64,000 bases of DNA from Pedobacter helvus (lineage in GTDB: Bacteria; Bacteroidota; Bacteroidia; Sphingobacteriales; Sphingobacteriaceae): assembly GCF_005925325.1 (NCBI RefSeq), contig NZ_SRMP01000004.1, forward strand, positions 434,001-498,000. Reading direction: 5' to 3'. A program made the translations under genes and the position numbers. Below, piece by piece: positions 15,482 to 25,513 of the stretch (positions are counted from its first letter, which is position 1; every line of letters starts with the position of its first letter). Below the pieces are notes generated by a model. That model worked only from the letters and a program-made list of their open reading frames with translations. It was not told the origin of the DNA and did not search any database.

Positions 15482-17470
15482 CTATTCCCTTGGAACCAGC
15501 AGCACTGCATCTGCAACTGTGGCACCACCATTTGCAGCAATATTAACGTATGCCGCCGGTCCCGAAAAATTGTAGATACCTAGACTTACCCATTCGCCAT
15601 AGGTCTGTCCAATTACCTTTACATCACTATCCTTAATCGTAAGTTTCTTTTCTTGTTTTCCATCGAATACGGAAATTTCACTTTCAGTAGCAGTCTTAGC
15701 TCGCTTAGGATAGTAAGTAAATACTTCATACCTTCCTTTGGTAGATTGGTCAATACGATATTTGATTGTCTGTTGCTGATCGGTGTTTTCAGAAGTAACA
15801 AGAAAATCTGGGCCATAGCCCCCATAGGTCTGGCGATCCCACTTACCCGTTATGGCAACCAAATTTTGGTCGCTATTATCGATCACAATTTCTGGTCGGC
15901 TTCCGTCGACCAAGGGATTTGACTTCAGCTGATTTTGAAGTTTAACCACATCTATTTTTTGTACTGCAACTCTGCTATCTATCGCCTGTGCCGCAGCCGT
16001 TGCCGCAGATTGTGCCAATACCATAAATACAGGTTCCATTCGGATTGATCCGTAAGCAATATGCGTAGCAGAAAGACAAACCGGCACAATCAGGTTTGAC
16101 GCCTCGTTTTCTTTTGGTACGATAGCTCTGTAAGCGATCGGGTAAGGTCCAAATCCACCTTCCTCCACATTTCCCTCATTCCTTACCTCGCCATTCACTA
16201 CAATCCTATCACAGTTGTGCGAGTCCATCGTATAGGCCGCCATTCCAACGCCATCTGATACCGTTTCTTTTCCCTGGCAATGGTGCTGCGTCATCACCAA
16301 CTCTCCTTTCATCCTTCTTGCTTCTCTCACATACAGTTGATGCGACCAGTTCCCATTATCTCTATATTCATCTTTCGGATAACCCCATTGTGCAATCTCA
16401 GCCCGAATATGCGCTGGCACCCTAGAATCATTCCCTACAAAAAACAATAAACCTTTGGTATAATCCACATGCGCTTTCCATATTTCGGCACGTTTGGCAT
16501 AATCCGCTTCTGGATAGTCCCAGTTCATGCCGATCATGTCGGTCGAGAAACCGTTTCTGTTGTTGATATCGGTTTTCTGATTGGGCATACCACTCCATAT
16601 AAAAACATCCTGCAAAGATTTCCACGTACGTTTTTCCATTTGGCGGATCAACAATTCATAGCGCTCAGGCTGATAATTTTCTGGTTGTGTAATCGGAATT
16701 CGATTTTCAGGATTATTGGTCAAACAAATTCTAAAATTATAAGCTTGTACCTTCTTGTCACCACTTCCAGTTGGTGCCAGGCTACCATTGTTTATTCCCC
16801 ATAGCAGGCCACTGCTAGAATCGCCTTTAACTTTGTAAGGATCAATACCCTGCGGCATTTGGTGACCATTCATTAACTGGACACCGTTAAAGGTCTCGCC
16901 ATATTCGGCATTTGCTTCTCTACCAACGGCGTAAGCAACTCCGGAACGAGCCATCAGATCACCTTCATACGAGCAATCTATAAATACCTTTGCACTCACG
17001 GAGCTGGTCTGTTTTGCCTTGGTATCTTCAAGCTTGATCGAGACAATCTGATTGCCTTTTTTTGTGGCCCCTACGATACGGTTTTGGTAAAGCACGGGCA
17101 CGTTCGCTTTTTTTACGTATTCGTTAAATAGCTTTTCAGCTACATGGGGTTCAAAAACCCACTGTTCGAAACGTCCATAATGTTTTCCTATCTTTCGATA
17201 AAAATCGAGCGAAAGGCCACTGATCGCATATTTGTTACCGATATCTGTTAAACCTAATCCACCACTACTCATCCCACCCAAGTTCTTGCCCGGCTCTACT
17301 AAAATCACTGATTTACCTAGTTTTGCAGCAGTATAAGCAGCAATCACTCCTGCAGAAGTTCCACCGTACACACAAATATCGTAAGATCTTGATTGAGCAA
17401 AACTGCTATTGATACCTAGCAAGATCATTATCAGGAACAGCACGTTTTTCAATTTAGCTTGCATACACAT
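15482..17470 (-). CDS. Secreted FAD-dependent oxidoreductase (FAD_oxidored / xanthan lyase-like)
   Basis: 662 residues. A signal peptide ends near SSFAQ. The FAD-binding Rossmann start is YDICVYGGTSAGVIAAYTAAKLGKS, with downstream FAD-family motifs (NLGGMSSGGLG, VFIDCSYEGDLMA). This is the PF12831-type family. Residues ~530-662 form a beta-sandwich like the C-terminal domain of proteins annotated xanthan lyase (GKWDRQTYGGYGPDF, GEWVSLGIYNFSG). The start shares one base with the stop of the SusD gene (TAATG), so the two are translationally coupled. It is the only enzyme in this SusCD operon; substrate unknown, presumably a carbohydrate oxidised in the periplasm. Confidence 0.85.
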   Translation of the reverse strand: MCMQAKLKNVLFLIMILLGINSSFAQSRSYDICVYGGTSAGVIAAYTAAKLGKSVILVEPGKNLGGMSSGGLGLTDIGNKYAISGLSLDFYRKIGKHYGRFEQWVFEPHVAEKLFNEYVKKANVPVLYQNRIVGATKKGNQIVSIKLEDTKAKQTSSVSAKVFIDCSYEGDLMARSGVAYAVGREANAEYGETFNGVQLMNGHQMPQGIDPYKVKGDSSSGLLWGINNGSLAPTGSGDKKVQAYNFRICLTNNPENRIPITQPENYQPERYELLIRQMEKRTWKSLQDVFIWSGMPNQKTDINNRNGFSTDMIGMNWDYPEADYAKRAEIWKAHVDYTKGLLFFVGNDSRVPAHIRAEIAQWGYPKDEYRDNGNWSHQLYVREARRMKGELVMTQHHCQGKETVSDGVGMAAYTMDSHNCDRIVVNGEVRNEGNVEEGGFGPYPIAYRAIVPKENEASNLIVPVCLSATHIAYGSIRMEPVFMVLAQSAATAAAQAIDSRVAVQKIDVVKLQNQLKSNPLVDGSRPEIVIDNSDQNLVAITGKWDRQTYGGYGPDFLVTSENTDQQQTIKYRIDQSTKGRYEVFTYYPKRAKTATESEISVFDGKQEKKLTIKDSDVKVIGQTYGEWVSLGIYNFSGPAAYVNIAANGGATVADAVLLVPRE

Positions 17471-19149
17471 TAATAATTCGGATTAGGTTTAAGAAGTGGA
17501 TTAGTTACTGTTTCAATATTTGGAATAGGCCAAAGGTAATCGCGGTCTTTGTTAAAGGTACGCACTTCTACCACACGCATATCGGCACGGTTGGGCACCA
17601 AAGTATAATCTGTAAGGCCATTCTCGTCAATCTGAGGCGCAGCAGCAACCAAACCCCGCTGTACACGACCATAGAAATTACCATTCATCGCCTTTTCCGC
17701 AATTTTCCATCTACGCAGATCGCTCAATCTAAATCCTTCCATTGCCAATTCGTAGAGGCGCTCCTTGCGTACTAGGCTTCTAAATTCAGCTTCAGTTTTA
17801 CCCGGGGTGATAGCCGGCATGTTTACGCTTGGACGTGTTCGTACCCTGTTAATGGCATCATAAGCGGTCTGGTCAAGCTGTTGCAACTCATTCTTTGCTT
17901 CCGCATAGATCAATAGTACCTCCGCATAGCGTATCTGGATAATGTTAAGCTCCGAATTGGTACGGTCCAGTCTATCTTCAAGATCAACATATTTTTTCCA
18001 GCAATAGCCTGTGAAGGTAGCAAAAGCGTTCAGCGCATCCTGGTTATCTACTCTGGTAGCTGGTGTAGTATTGTAATTCCAGCATTTAACACTGTCTCTA
18101 TGCGTTTCAAACTGATAATTATAGTAGATAGAACCTGGTACAGCAATGGTAAAGGTTAAACGAGGGTCTCTATTCAAATATGGTTTAGCAGGATCAAACA
18201 ATGGTGATTCATCAATATTCAAACCGTCGGTGCATAAATACACATCTACCAACGACTGCGAAGGAACCTTATTAGTGAAGCCCAGCCCGTTCCTAGACAC
18301 TAGATTGTTGGGCGTTGAATGCGTTTTGGTTCGCGAAGCTTTAAGATACTGGAACGCCCAGATAATTTCGTTAGAATTTTGACCTGCATAGCCGAACAAA
18401 GTACCAAAATTAGGATGAAGGTTGTAGACATTCAGATCCATTACTGCCTTAGCAGCCTCTGCAGCAACTGCCCAACGTTGGTTGTACAATGCCGTTCTGG
18501 CTTTGATGGCAAGTGCCGCACCTCTTGTTGCCCTTCCTACATTAGCGCCTGTATAGTTCACCTCCAGATCTGTGGCGGCTTCAGTAAGTTCCTTCAATAT
18601 AAAATCTACCACTTCTGTCTTAGGATTTTTCGGCACTTTCATCTCCTCTAGCGTAAGCACTTTAGTGATCAATGGTACATCGCCAAAATTATCTACTAGG
18701 TAATGATAAGTATAAGCCCTTACAAACCTAGCTTCTGCTCGCGAGCGATTAAAGATAGCTGGCGTAGTTTTGTCCTTTACCTTATCTATATTATCCAATA
18801 TGAAGTTGCACTTTGCAATCACCTTATAGGCTTCTGTCCAAATGGAGAGCGCAAAACCGTTGGTACTATCATGGTTTCCCTTACCAATGGCTTGTAATGC
18901 ACTATTGTTGCGGTCCCAACCAATATCACTTGCATTGTCTGTAAGCAAATTGAGTGGCATGTTATCCAAAGGCGTGTAATTTGCATAGCGATAGATTCCA
19001 TTTACGGCCAGAACAAGTTCATCCTGGTTGGTAAAAAACGAATCATCTGATGGTCCGCTCAAAGGATATTTATCAAGATAATCTGACTTACAGCCCGAAA
19101 ATATGGCCAAGGTCACGACTAACATCAGCAATTGTAATTTCGATTTCAT
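17470..19149 (-). CDS. SusD/RagB family outer-membrane lipoprotein
   Basis: I take the Met at 19149 as the start because a type II signal peptide begins there (MKSKLQLLMLVVTLAIFSGC); the frame opens 15 codons earlier at 19194. The mature protein has the TPR-like SusD fold (DDSFFTNQDELVLAVNGIYRY, RAEARFVRAYTYHYLVDNFGDVPLI, IRYAEVLLIYAEAKNEL, RKERLYELAMEGFRLSDLRRW). It captures glycan or another ligand as lid of the SusC transporter encoded just upstream in the operon. Confidence 0.93.
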   Translation of the reverse strand: MKSKLQLLMLVVTLAIFSGCKSDYLDKYPLSGPSDDSFFTNQDELVLAVNGIYRYANYTPLDNMPLNLLTDNASDIGWDRNNSALQAIGKGNHDSTNGFALSIWTEAYKVIAKCNFILDNIDKVKDKTTPAIFNRSRAEARFVRAYTYHYLVDNFGDVPLITKVLTLEEMKVPKNPKTEVVDFILKELTEAATDLEVNYTGANVGRATRGAALAIKARTALYNQRWAVAAEAAKAVMDLNVYNLHPNFGTLFGYAGQNSNEIIWAFQYLKASRTKTHSTPNNLVSRNGLGFTNKVPSQSLVDVYLCTDGLNIDESPLFDPAKPYLNRDPRLTFTIAVPGSIYYNYQFETHRDSVKCWNYNTTPATRVDNQDALNAFATFTGYCWKKYVDLEDRLDRTNSELNIIQIRYAEVLLIYAEAKNELQQLDQTAYDAINRVRTRPSVNMPAITPGKTEAEFRSLVRKERLYELAMEGFRLSDLRRWKIAEKAMNGNFYGRVQRGLVAAAPQIDENGLTDYTLVPNRADMRVVEVRTFNKDRDYLWPIPNIETVTNPLLKPNPNY

Positions 19150-19203
19150 CTGTCTATTGTGTTTACGGATGTTAAATAATATATACTTTTTCATGGCTAT
19201 CTG

Positions 19204-22200
19204 TTAAAATGATGCTTCAAGTCCGAAGCTATATACCTTTACCTGCGGATACACATTGCCACCGCCTACTGGCGATTCTACGTCATATCCACTCCAAAAG
19301 CGATCAAAAGAAGCCAAGTTTGATCCGTTTGCGAAAATGCGCAAACGTTTGATAGCTGCTTTTTGGCTCCACTTGGCCGGCAATGTATAGCCGATCTGAA
19401 CATTCCTCAATCTCAAATAAGAAGCATCCTTTAGATAGAAGGTAGAAATCTGTTCGTTATTGGTTTCCCCGAAGGCCAATCTCGGAAAACTGGCATTGGG
19501 ATTTTCAGGGGTCCAGCGGTCTTTATTATCTTCACGTATTGTACCGCCGATGACACCACCTACGTTGAAAGGCAAAATACCCGGACCGTTCAAATAGCCA
19601 TTGGCTTTACCCACGCCTTGCAACAGTACTGCCATATCAAACCCCTTATAAGATGCCGAAATATTTGCTGCATAGGTCAAACGGGGTATTGTACCTCCGA
19701 TAACCACCTTATCTGATTCGTTGATGATACCATCTCCGTTTTGGTCACGATATTTGATATCTCCAGCCTTAACGGTACCAAATTGCTTGGCATGTGCCGC
19801 CACCTCGGCATCAGATTGGAATAGCCCTTCTGCTACATAGCCAAATAACGAACCAATTGAATAGCCTTCGCGGTTCACCGTAGTACCAGTTTGGTTGATC
19901 CCCCTAGTGTCGATGATCTTATTGCGGACATCAGAAAGATTGAGGTTGATGTTATAATTGAAATCCTTGACTTTACCTTTATAGCCTAAACCAAGTTCCC
20001 AACCCTTGTTATCTACCACTCCAGCATTTTGAAAGGGTATCCCAGATCCGCTAAATCCTCCTAATAACGGAATATTCAATTGCAGCAAAATATCGCTTGT
20101 ACGACGTTGGTAATAGTCGGCGGTTACTGAAAAATTATTGAACAGGGTTAGGTCTAAACCAATATTCTTCTCTTCTGTGCTTTCCCAAACAATATTTTTA
20201 TTGGCAAGATTATTCAAAGCTGCAGTATTTACAATCTGTTTGCCCAAAGTATATGATTCCAAAGCAATTGCCGTCACCGATGGATAGGTGCCAATGTTCT
20301 GGTTCCCCAGTGTTCCCCAAGAAACCCTTAGCTTAGCCTCATTCACCACCTTCTTTAAACCAGCCATAAAGCTTTCTTCGGAAATACGCCATCCGGCCGA
20401 TGCCGAAGGAAAAAAGCCATACCTATTGCCTGGGGCGAAACGCGAAGAGCCGTCGTAACGGGCATTCACCTCCAAGAGATATTTACCGTTAAATACATAA
20501 TTGATACGTCCGAAGAAAGATTGCAACGCCCATTCTTCGGCACTTCCAGTAGCTTGTTGATTTAAAGCGGAACCAGCATTGAGCAGATCGTAATCTGGCA
20601 ATATAAACGTATCACGATAGGCGTTTACCCATTCATTATAAAAATCTTCCCATGAAGCTCCTACCAAAAACTTGAGGTCATGCTTCCCAAACTTCTTTTT
20701 TGCGGTAACAGTGGCCCTTGTGTTATTGAAAAAAGAATGGCTATTGTTCTGGGTCAGCATGGTCATGGCCGGGGTAAGGAAACTTGGGGTACCATTTGGC
20801 AGGTAAGACTGAATAGCGATACGATAGTTCTTTCCCGTTGAGATGGCGTACTTAGGGGCATAAGCGATCTCGCCTTCCAACCAATCTAGCGGCTTGTAGT
20901 TCAGCACCGCATTGATACTGCCGAAAGGTGCACGTGTACAGTTGGTCCCACCAGCTACGCTTGCGGAAATTGGATTAAAACCATTCCATCCAACACCCCA
21001 TTGTCCAGCCTCGGTAATGCCGATCTGATTGGCCGGAATACCGTTCATCCACTGGAAAATCTCTCCTGAGCCTGCGGCCGGATCAGTGGTGATGGCATTT
21101 ACATATTGCAAATCTATACGGGCATTCAGTTTCTCGGAAAACTTGATATCCGCATTGGTCCTGATAGTAAAACGCTTGAAGCTGGAGTTCTGGATCACTC
21201 CTTTTTGGTCCAATAACCCGAAGGAACCCAGCAAACGAACTTTATTCGTACCCCCCTGCACATTTAGGAAATGGCTCTGCTGTAGACCTGATCCCGTCAG
21301 TGTTTCCTTTTGCCAATCCGTATCAGGAAAGGCGTCTGATCCCACACCATTCTGAGCCCTATATTGTTCAATTAAAGCGGCTGCATATAGAGGTGTACGT
21401 CCCGTGTTCACATAGGCTTCATTCGTAAGCAGCATATGATCTACTGCATTAACTATATCCGGCATATTTGTAGGGCTTTGCCAGCCTATATAATTATTGT
21501 AGGAAATACCGATCTGATCTGCATTAGCCCTCTTGGTGGTGATCAGGATCACACCATTGGCAGCTCTAGAACCGTAAATGGAGGAAGATGCGGCGTCTTT
21601 CAATACAGAAACAGATTCGATCAGGTTGGGATCGATGTTGTTCATGGAGCCTTCGATACCATCGATCATCACCAGAGGATTTGGATCCACAAAGGTGCCA
21701 ATTCCACGAATACGGATCGTGCCCGCATCTCCACCAGGCCTACCAGAACTCTGCCTAACGGTAACCCCAGGAGCCATTCCTTGCAATGCTGCCGAAGTTT
21801 GCCCTACTGGTCTCACCGCTACGTCTTTTCCTGATATTTGCGATACCGCTCCTGTAAGGTTAACTTTCTGTTGCGTACCATAGCCTACTATTACTACTTC
21901 TCCCAAATCTTGGTTGGCTGCCTGTAATTTAACGTTGATAGTGGTTTGCGTGTTAAAAACAATTTCTTGTGGCGTATAGCCCAGATAAGAGAACACTAAA
22001 ATATCACCACTATTAACTGCGATGCGATAGCGACCATCATTATCTGTTGAGGTTCCGGCAACGCTACCTTTTATCTTCACGCTCACTCCGGGCAGTGGTC
22101 CATCGGTTTCGTCGGTAACCCGTCCACTTACATCTGCCCTTGAGGTGGGCACCATAACCTGATCTTTCTGTGATGGCGTATTGAGTGCAGCTTTTTGCAG

Positions 22201-22512
22201 CAGGATATATCTGTTCTTTACCACCCAATCTAGCCCCCTGCCCTTCAACGCCACGGCCATCACCTCATCTAACTCCGCAGCCCTAAAATCAACAGTAATA
22301 GTCTGCGAATCATCTAACAGTGCATTACTATAAAATACAGTGAGACCTGTCTGTTTTTTTACACTTTTAAAAAGCGATGCCAAGGTAATGTTGTTAGCTT
22401 TTAAATTAATCTTTGCAGAACCTTGAGAAGCTTTTGAGCTAATGACAAAGAAAAGCATCAGCGAAATTGCCGGTAAGGATAACCGGCCCATTCGGGTAAG
22501 TTTTTTGATCAT
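19204..22512 (-). CDS. SusC/RagA TonB-dependent transporter with STN domain
   Basis: 1102 residues. Signal peptide (~1-30), STN secretin/TonB short N-terminal domain (~38-110, ITLASLFKSVKKQTGLTVFYSNALL), carboxypeptidase-D-like repeat (~127-195, VSGRVTDETDGPLPGVSVKIKG), plug (~205-330, GEVVIVGYGTQQ, RIRGIGTF, SVLKDAASSSIYGSRAANGVI) and a 22-strand barrel ending in Phe (SFGLEASF). The STN domain is the part that talks to a FecR anti-sigma factor, and exactly such a gene lies upstream, so this transporter should sense its substrate and induce its own operon. Confidence 0.95.
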   Translation of the reverse strand: MIKKLTRMGRLSLPAISLMLFFVISSKASQGSAKINLKANNITLASLFKSVKKQTGLTVFYSNALLDDSQTITVDFRAAELDEVMAVALKGRGLDWVVKNRYILLQKAALNTPSQKDQVMVPTSRADVSGRVTDETDGPLPGVSVKIKGSVAGTSTDNDGRYRIAVNSGDILVFSYLGYTPQEIVFNTQTTINVKLQAANQDLGEVVIVGYGTQQKVNLTGAVSQISGKDVAVRPVGQTSAALQGMAPGVTVRQSSGRPGGDAGTIRIRGIGTFVDPNPLVMIDGIEGSMNNIDPNLIESVSVLKDAASSSIYGSRAANGVILITTKRANADQIGISYNNYIGWQSPTNMPDIVNAVDHMLLTNEAYVNTGRTPLYAAALIEQYRAQNGVGSDAFPDTDWQKETLTGSGLQQSHFLNVQGGTNKVRLLGSFGLLDQKGVIQNSSFKRFTIRTNADIKFSEKLNARIDLQYVNAITTDPAAGSGEIFQWMNGIPANQIGITEAGQWGVGWNGFNPISASVAGGTNCTRAPFGSINAVLNYKPLDWLEGEIAYAPKYAISTGKNYRIAIQSYLPNGTPSFLTPAMTMLTQNNSHSFFNNTRATVTAKKKFGKHDLKFLVGASWEDFYNEWVNAYRDTFILPDYDLLNAGSALNQQATGSAEEWALQSFFGRINYVFNGKYLLEVNARYDGSSRFAPGNRYGFFPSASAGWRISEESFMAGLKKVVNEAKLRVSWGTLGNQNIGTYPSVTAIALESYTLGKQIVNTAALNNLANKNIVWESTEEKNIGLDLTLFNNFSVTADYYQRRTSDILLQLNIPLLGGFSGSGIPFQNAGVVDNKGWELGLGYKGKVKDFNYNINLNLSDVRNKIIDTRGINQTGTTVNREGYSIGSLFGYVAEGLFQSDAEVAAHAKQFGTVKAGDIKYRDQNGDGIINESDKVVIGGTIPRLTYAANISASYKGFDMAVLLQGVGKANGYLNGPGILPFNVGGVIGGTIREDNKDRWTPENPNASFPRLAFGETNNEQISTFYLKDASYLRLRNVQIGYTLPAKWSQKAAIKRLRIFANGSNLASFDRFWSGYDVESPVGGGNVYPQVKVYSFGLEASF

Positions 22513-22590
22513 GCGTTTAGGTTTATATTTAAGTTAAACCTATGATGCAATAATTCCTAAAAAGGGTGAACGTTTTTTTTTTAAAAAAAA

Positions 22591-23724
22591 TCAATAAAAG
22601 GTAAGGACCCCGTTTTGCAGCTTGCTATTGATACCGGAAGTCAATTGGAGATTAGAAAGTACTACTTCCAAAGGTTGACTCTTATCGATCTCCCCGGTAA
22701 AGGTTTGTGAACTTGTAGCAGCCGTTTTCCAATCGAGCTTTACATCATACCAACGTACCAGCACTTGGGCAATCTCGGCCAAGGGTTTACGGTGAAAGTA
22801 ATAGGTTCCATTACGCCACGACAGCAGCTCCGGATCGAAGCTCCGCAGCCCTAATCCATCAGATTTAGAAAAAACTTCCTGTCCTGGCTGTAAGATTACT
22901 TCCTTGTTTTCTTTAACTGCAGAAACTGAACCTTCTACCAGCGAAGCTGAGAACGATTCATTCTCATAAGCATTGACATTGAAAGCGGTACCGTGGACCT
23001 GGATATCTGCAAAATTGGTATGCACTACAAAAGGTACCTTTTTATTTTTTGCTACTTCAAAATAGGCTTCTCCAGTGAGATAGACCTCACGCTTTGCAGC
23101 ACTGAAACGAAATGGGAAACGCAAGGTAGAGGCTGCATTGAGCCAAACCGTAGTTCCATCATCCAACTTTACTTTATAATCTTTGGTATGGGGAACAGAT
23201 AGTGTGGCCCATTTCAGTTCGGTCCCAGTTGCTGCTACATAACTCAATTCTTTAGCTCTATTGCTGATTTCGGCTCCCTCTACATCAATTTGTCGATCTG
23301 CAGATAGATCTACGGTTTGACCACCATCTATCTGCAGGCGAACCTGATTAGTACCGTTAGAGCGTATAGGATTTTTCGGTTCTCTTGTCCACAGCAGTCC
23401 CATAAACACAACTGCCAGTATCGCCGCCGATGCAGCTATGTAGTGCCAAGTGCGAAATCTTCCAACTGTAGGAGCAACCTCAGTAATTTCTGTTCCTAAA
23501 ATTCTATTGTTAACTGCCTCCCAACTCTTTTCGACATCTATATCTGAAAGGAATTTGGCTGGTCGACCTGTTGCATTGAACTTTTGTTCTAACGAATGCC
23601 AGTAGGCCAAAGCTTCAGGCGATTCGGCAAGCGCAGCATCGGCAAGCAACTCGTCTTCCGGACTGATTGTACCCGCCAGTTTTTCTACCAATAGTGCCTT
23701 GATGTGTTCGTTTGTATAATTCAT
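22591..23724 (-). CDS. FecR-family anti-sigma factor
   Basis: I favour the Met at 23724 (MNYTNEHIK); the frame opens six codons earlier. A cytoplasmic N-terminal anti-sigma segment (~1-85) is followed by one membrane helix (~90-110, YIAASAAILAVVFMGLLW) and the periplasmic FecR domain (DGTTVWLNAASTLRFPFRF, REVYLTGEAYFEVAKNKKVPFVVHT, VHGTAFNVNAY, VSLVEGSV-type strand). The C-terminal part (~300-377) resembles DUF4974/STN (LAEIAQVLVRWYDVKLDW). It should hold the sigma factor encoded upstream until the SusC STN domain signals. Confidence 0.93.
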   Translation of the reverse strand: MNYTNEHIKALLVEKLAGTISPEDELLADAALAESPEALAYWHSLEQKFNATGRPAKFLSDIDVEKSWEAVNNRILGTEITEVAPTVGRFRTWHYIAASAAILAVVFMGLLWTREPKNPIRSNGTNQVRLQIDGGQTVDLSADRQIDVEGAEISNRAKELSYVAATGTELKWATLSVPHTKDYKVKLDDGTTVWLNAASTLRFPFRFSAAKREVYLTGEAYFEVAKNKKVPFVVHTNFADIQVHGTAFNVNAYENESFSASLVEGSVSAVKENKEVILQPGQEVFSKSDGLGLRSFDPELLSWRNGTYYFHRKPLAEIAQVLVRWYDVKLDWKTAATSSQTFTGEIDKSQPLEVVLSNLQLTSGINSKLQNGVLTFY

Positions 23725-23764
23725 CTCCTTATTCAGATGCATGTGGGTCGCTATTAGGTGAATT

Positions 23765-24304
23765 TTATTTAAAATTAATTAGTTTTTGCTGCAGGATTTT
23801 TACAGCCAGTTTAAGGTGCGTCTTGACAGAATTGACGGATACTCCCATTTCCTCTGCCGCTTCCTGATACTTTTTATTATCAATATGTACCAACTTGAAA
23901 GCTTTTTGACGTTGTGTGGGAAGCTCATTGAATGCCATCTGAATTGCTGTTTCGTGCAGTTCTCCTATAGTTTCAACCTCCTCTTTCAATTCGTTCTCCA
24001 TTGAAAAAGTATAGGTTTCCAACCTACGCTCCGTGCATTTCCGACTTCTCAGTACCATTAGGCACTGGTTGTGAACCGCTCTGAACAAATAAGCTTTTAA
24101 TGAAGTCTTAACTGATTGGTAGTGATTTTTCTGCCACATATCTACAAATAGATTTTGTACCAGATCCTCTGCCTCCATCTGGTCGTCAAGAACCAGAAAG
24201 GCTTTCAATGCGAGCGCCCTATAGTACCTTTTGAATACAAGTTCGTAGGCATGTTTATTTCCCGCCTTTAGTTCATCCAATAATATTTGGTCCTCTTCCT
24301 CCAT
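23765..24304 (-). CDS. ECF RNA polymerase sigma-70 factor
   Basis: 179 residues. Region 2 is at ~10-80 (AYELVFKRYYRALALKAF, DQMEAEDLVQNLFVDMW) and region 4 at ~120-175 (LPTQRQKAFKLVHIDNKKYQEAAEEMGVSVNSVKTHLKLA). Typical of the Bacteroidota sigma-70 family 1 ECF proteins paired with FecR. The stop lies 40 bp before the FecR start, so the order sigma-FecR-SusC-SusD-oxidoreductase is one transcription unit with cell-surface signalling. Confidence 0.94.
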   Translation of the reverse strand: MEEEDQILLDELKAGNKHAYELVFKRYYRALALKAFLVLDDQMEAEDLVQNLFVDMWQKNHYQSVKTSLKAYLFRAVHNQCLMVLRSRKCTERRLETYTFSMENELKEEVETIGELHETAIQMAFNELPTQRQKAFKLVHIDNKKYQEAAEEMGVSVNSVKTHLKLAVKILQQKLINFK

Positions 24305-25015
24305 TTGTAAACAGATTAAAGTCGGCTAAATATATCACTTTATCTGTTATATCGCTAACAATATGAGTATTACCGAAAAAACTATGAAAAGAAAAATAAC
24401 AGTATCAACTAAAAATAAGGGAAGCTCCGCAAAATCAAGGAAAGGATCTTGGTAGAAATACGGATCAGTAGGATCGAGTACCGCCACCCGTCAGCCAAGT
24501 TAACAACGCCACCGCAAAAAAGTCCAATTGAAGCTACCTTAAAACTTGACCGATAGATAAGATGGTATCATGATGCAGAGTGATGTCTTAAAAACAACCT
24601 TCCATTGGATCGCTCTTAGCGTTAAAACCAATTAATAGCCTTATGATAATACTAGTGTTATCGGTTCTTTTTATTATTAACTACGAAAAGAACAATGGCC
24701 AAAACGACGATAAAAATCCCAACTACTAAAGGTAATAGCATAACCAAATAATTTTAGTGAACAGATAGGTCCTGTATAGACCAAACATTATTAGAAACAG
24801 TCCTTTATCAAGAAAGTTAGTCAATTTTAAACATCAAGTATTCCCATCGTCTCTTAGCGTTTTATACCCGCAAGGTCTACCACAATACCTATTTAAACTT
24901 TTTAGGAAACAACTGCTACCGGAAAAGCATTTATAGAGCATTAAACACAAACCATTGCCGTGCCTACCCAATAGCTGACAGGGATAAATAGGTACGGCAA
25001 TATTTCATCAAGATT
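24305..25015. other. Intergenic region of ~710 bp
   Basis: Contains the divergent promoters of the ECF sigma gene (TATATTTAG on the minus strand just upstream is -7-like) and of the PncC-type gene. I see no RNA gene or repeat. One tiny membrane-peptide frame is listed separately. Confidence 0.4.
24658..24741 (-). CDS. Possible 27-aa single-helix membrane peptide
   Basis: A short frame from the ATG at 24741 to the TAA at 24658. It begins MLLPLVVGIFIVVLAIVLFV and continues VNNKKNR: one hydrophobic helix with a positively charged cytoplasmic tail, a pattern unlikely to arise by chance in AT-rich intergenic DNA. No good Shine-Dalgarno site. Function unknown. Confidence 0.4.
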   Translation of the reverse strand: MLLPLVVGIFIVVLAIVLFVVNNKKNR

Positions 25016-25513
25016 ATGGAACGCAATACTTTCGAAGAATGTGGCCAGTTATTGGCTAAAAATAAACTTACCATTGCCTGTGCAGAAAGTGCTACCGCCG
25101 GACAGCTTACCGCTGCCTTTAGCTTAAGCGAACGATCCGGAGATTTCTTAAAGGGAGGTTTAGCCTGCTATGATGCTTGTGTAAAAGAAGAGCTACTAAA
25201 GGTAAGCCCAGAATTATTAGAAAAATTCACGCCAGAATCTGCCGAGGTTACTTTTGCAATCGCCACTGGCCTAATGAATTTAATCAGTGCTGATATACAC
25301 ATCGGCATAACCGGACTAACCCGACCAGGAGGCAGTGAAACTGCAGAAAAACCTGTGGGCACGATGTTTTTTTGTGGCATGTTTGGAGAGAATAAACTTT
25401 TTGAAGACAGACAAGTATTTACAGGCAATCAGCAAGAAATTGTTAGGCAAGCTACCGTACACACAGCTAAGCTCCTTAGAGAGGCACTGCTACAACTCAA
25501 ACCGAATAAGTGA
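25016..25513 (+). CDS. pncC: CinA C-terminal domain / nicotinamide-nucleotide amidohydrolase
   Basis: 165 residues, the stand-alone CinA C-terminal domain that deamidates nicotinamide mononucleotide in pyridine-nucleotide recycling. Recognised by CAESATAGQLTAAFS (usually AESCTGG), GGLACYDACVKEELL, SAEVTFAIATGLMNL and IGITGLTRPGGS..KPVGTMFF. The AESCTGG motif is altered to AESATAG, so the variant may differ in activity. Its stop overlaps the start of the next gene by one base (TGATG), implying translational coupling. Confidence 0.82.
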   Translation: MERNTFEECGQLLAKNKLTIACAESATAGQLTAAFSLSERSGDFLKGGLACYDACVKEELLKVSPELLEKFTPESAEVTFAIATGLMNLISADIHIGITGLTRPGGSETAEKPVGTMFFCGMFGENKLFEDRQVFTGNQQEIVRQATVHTAKLLREALLQLKPNK

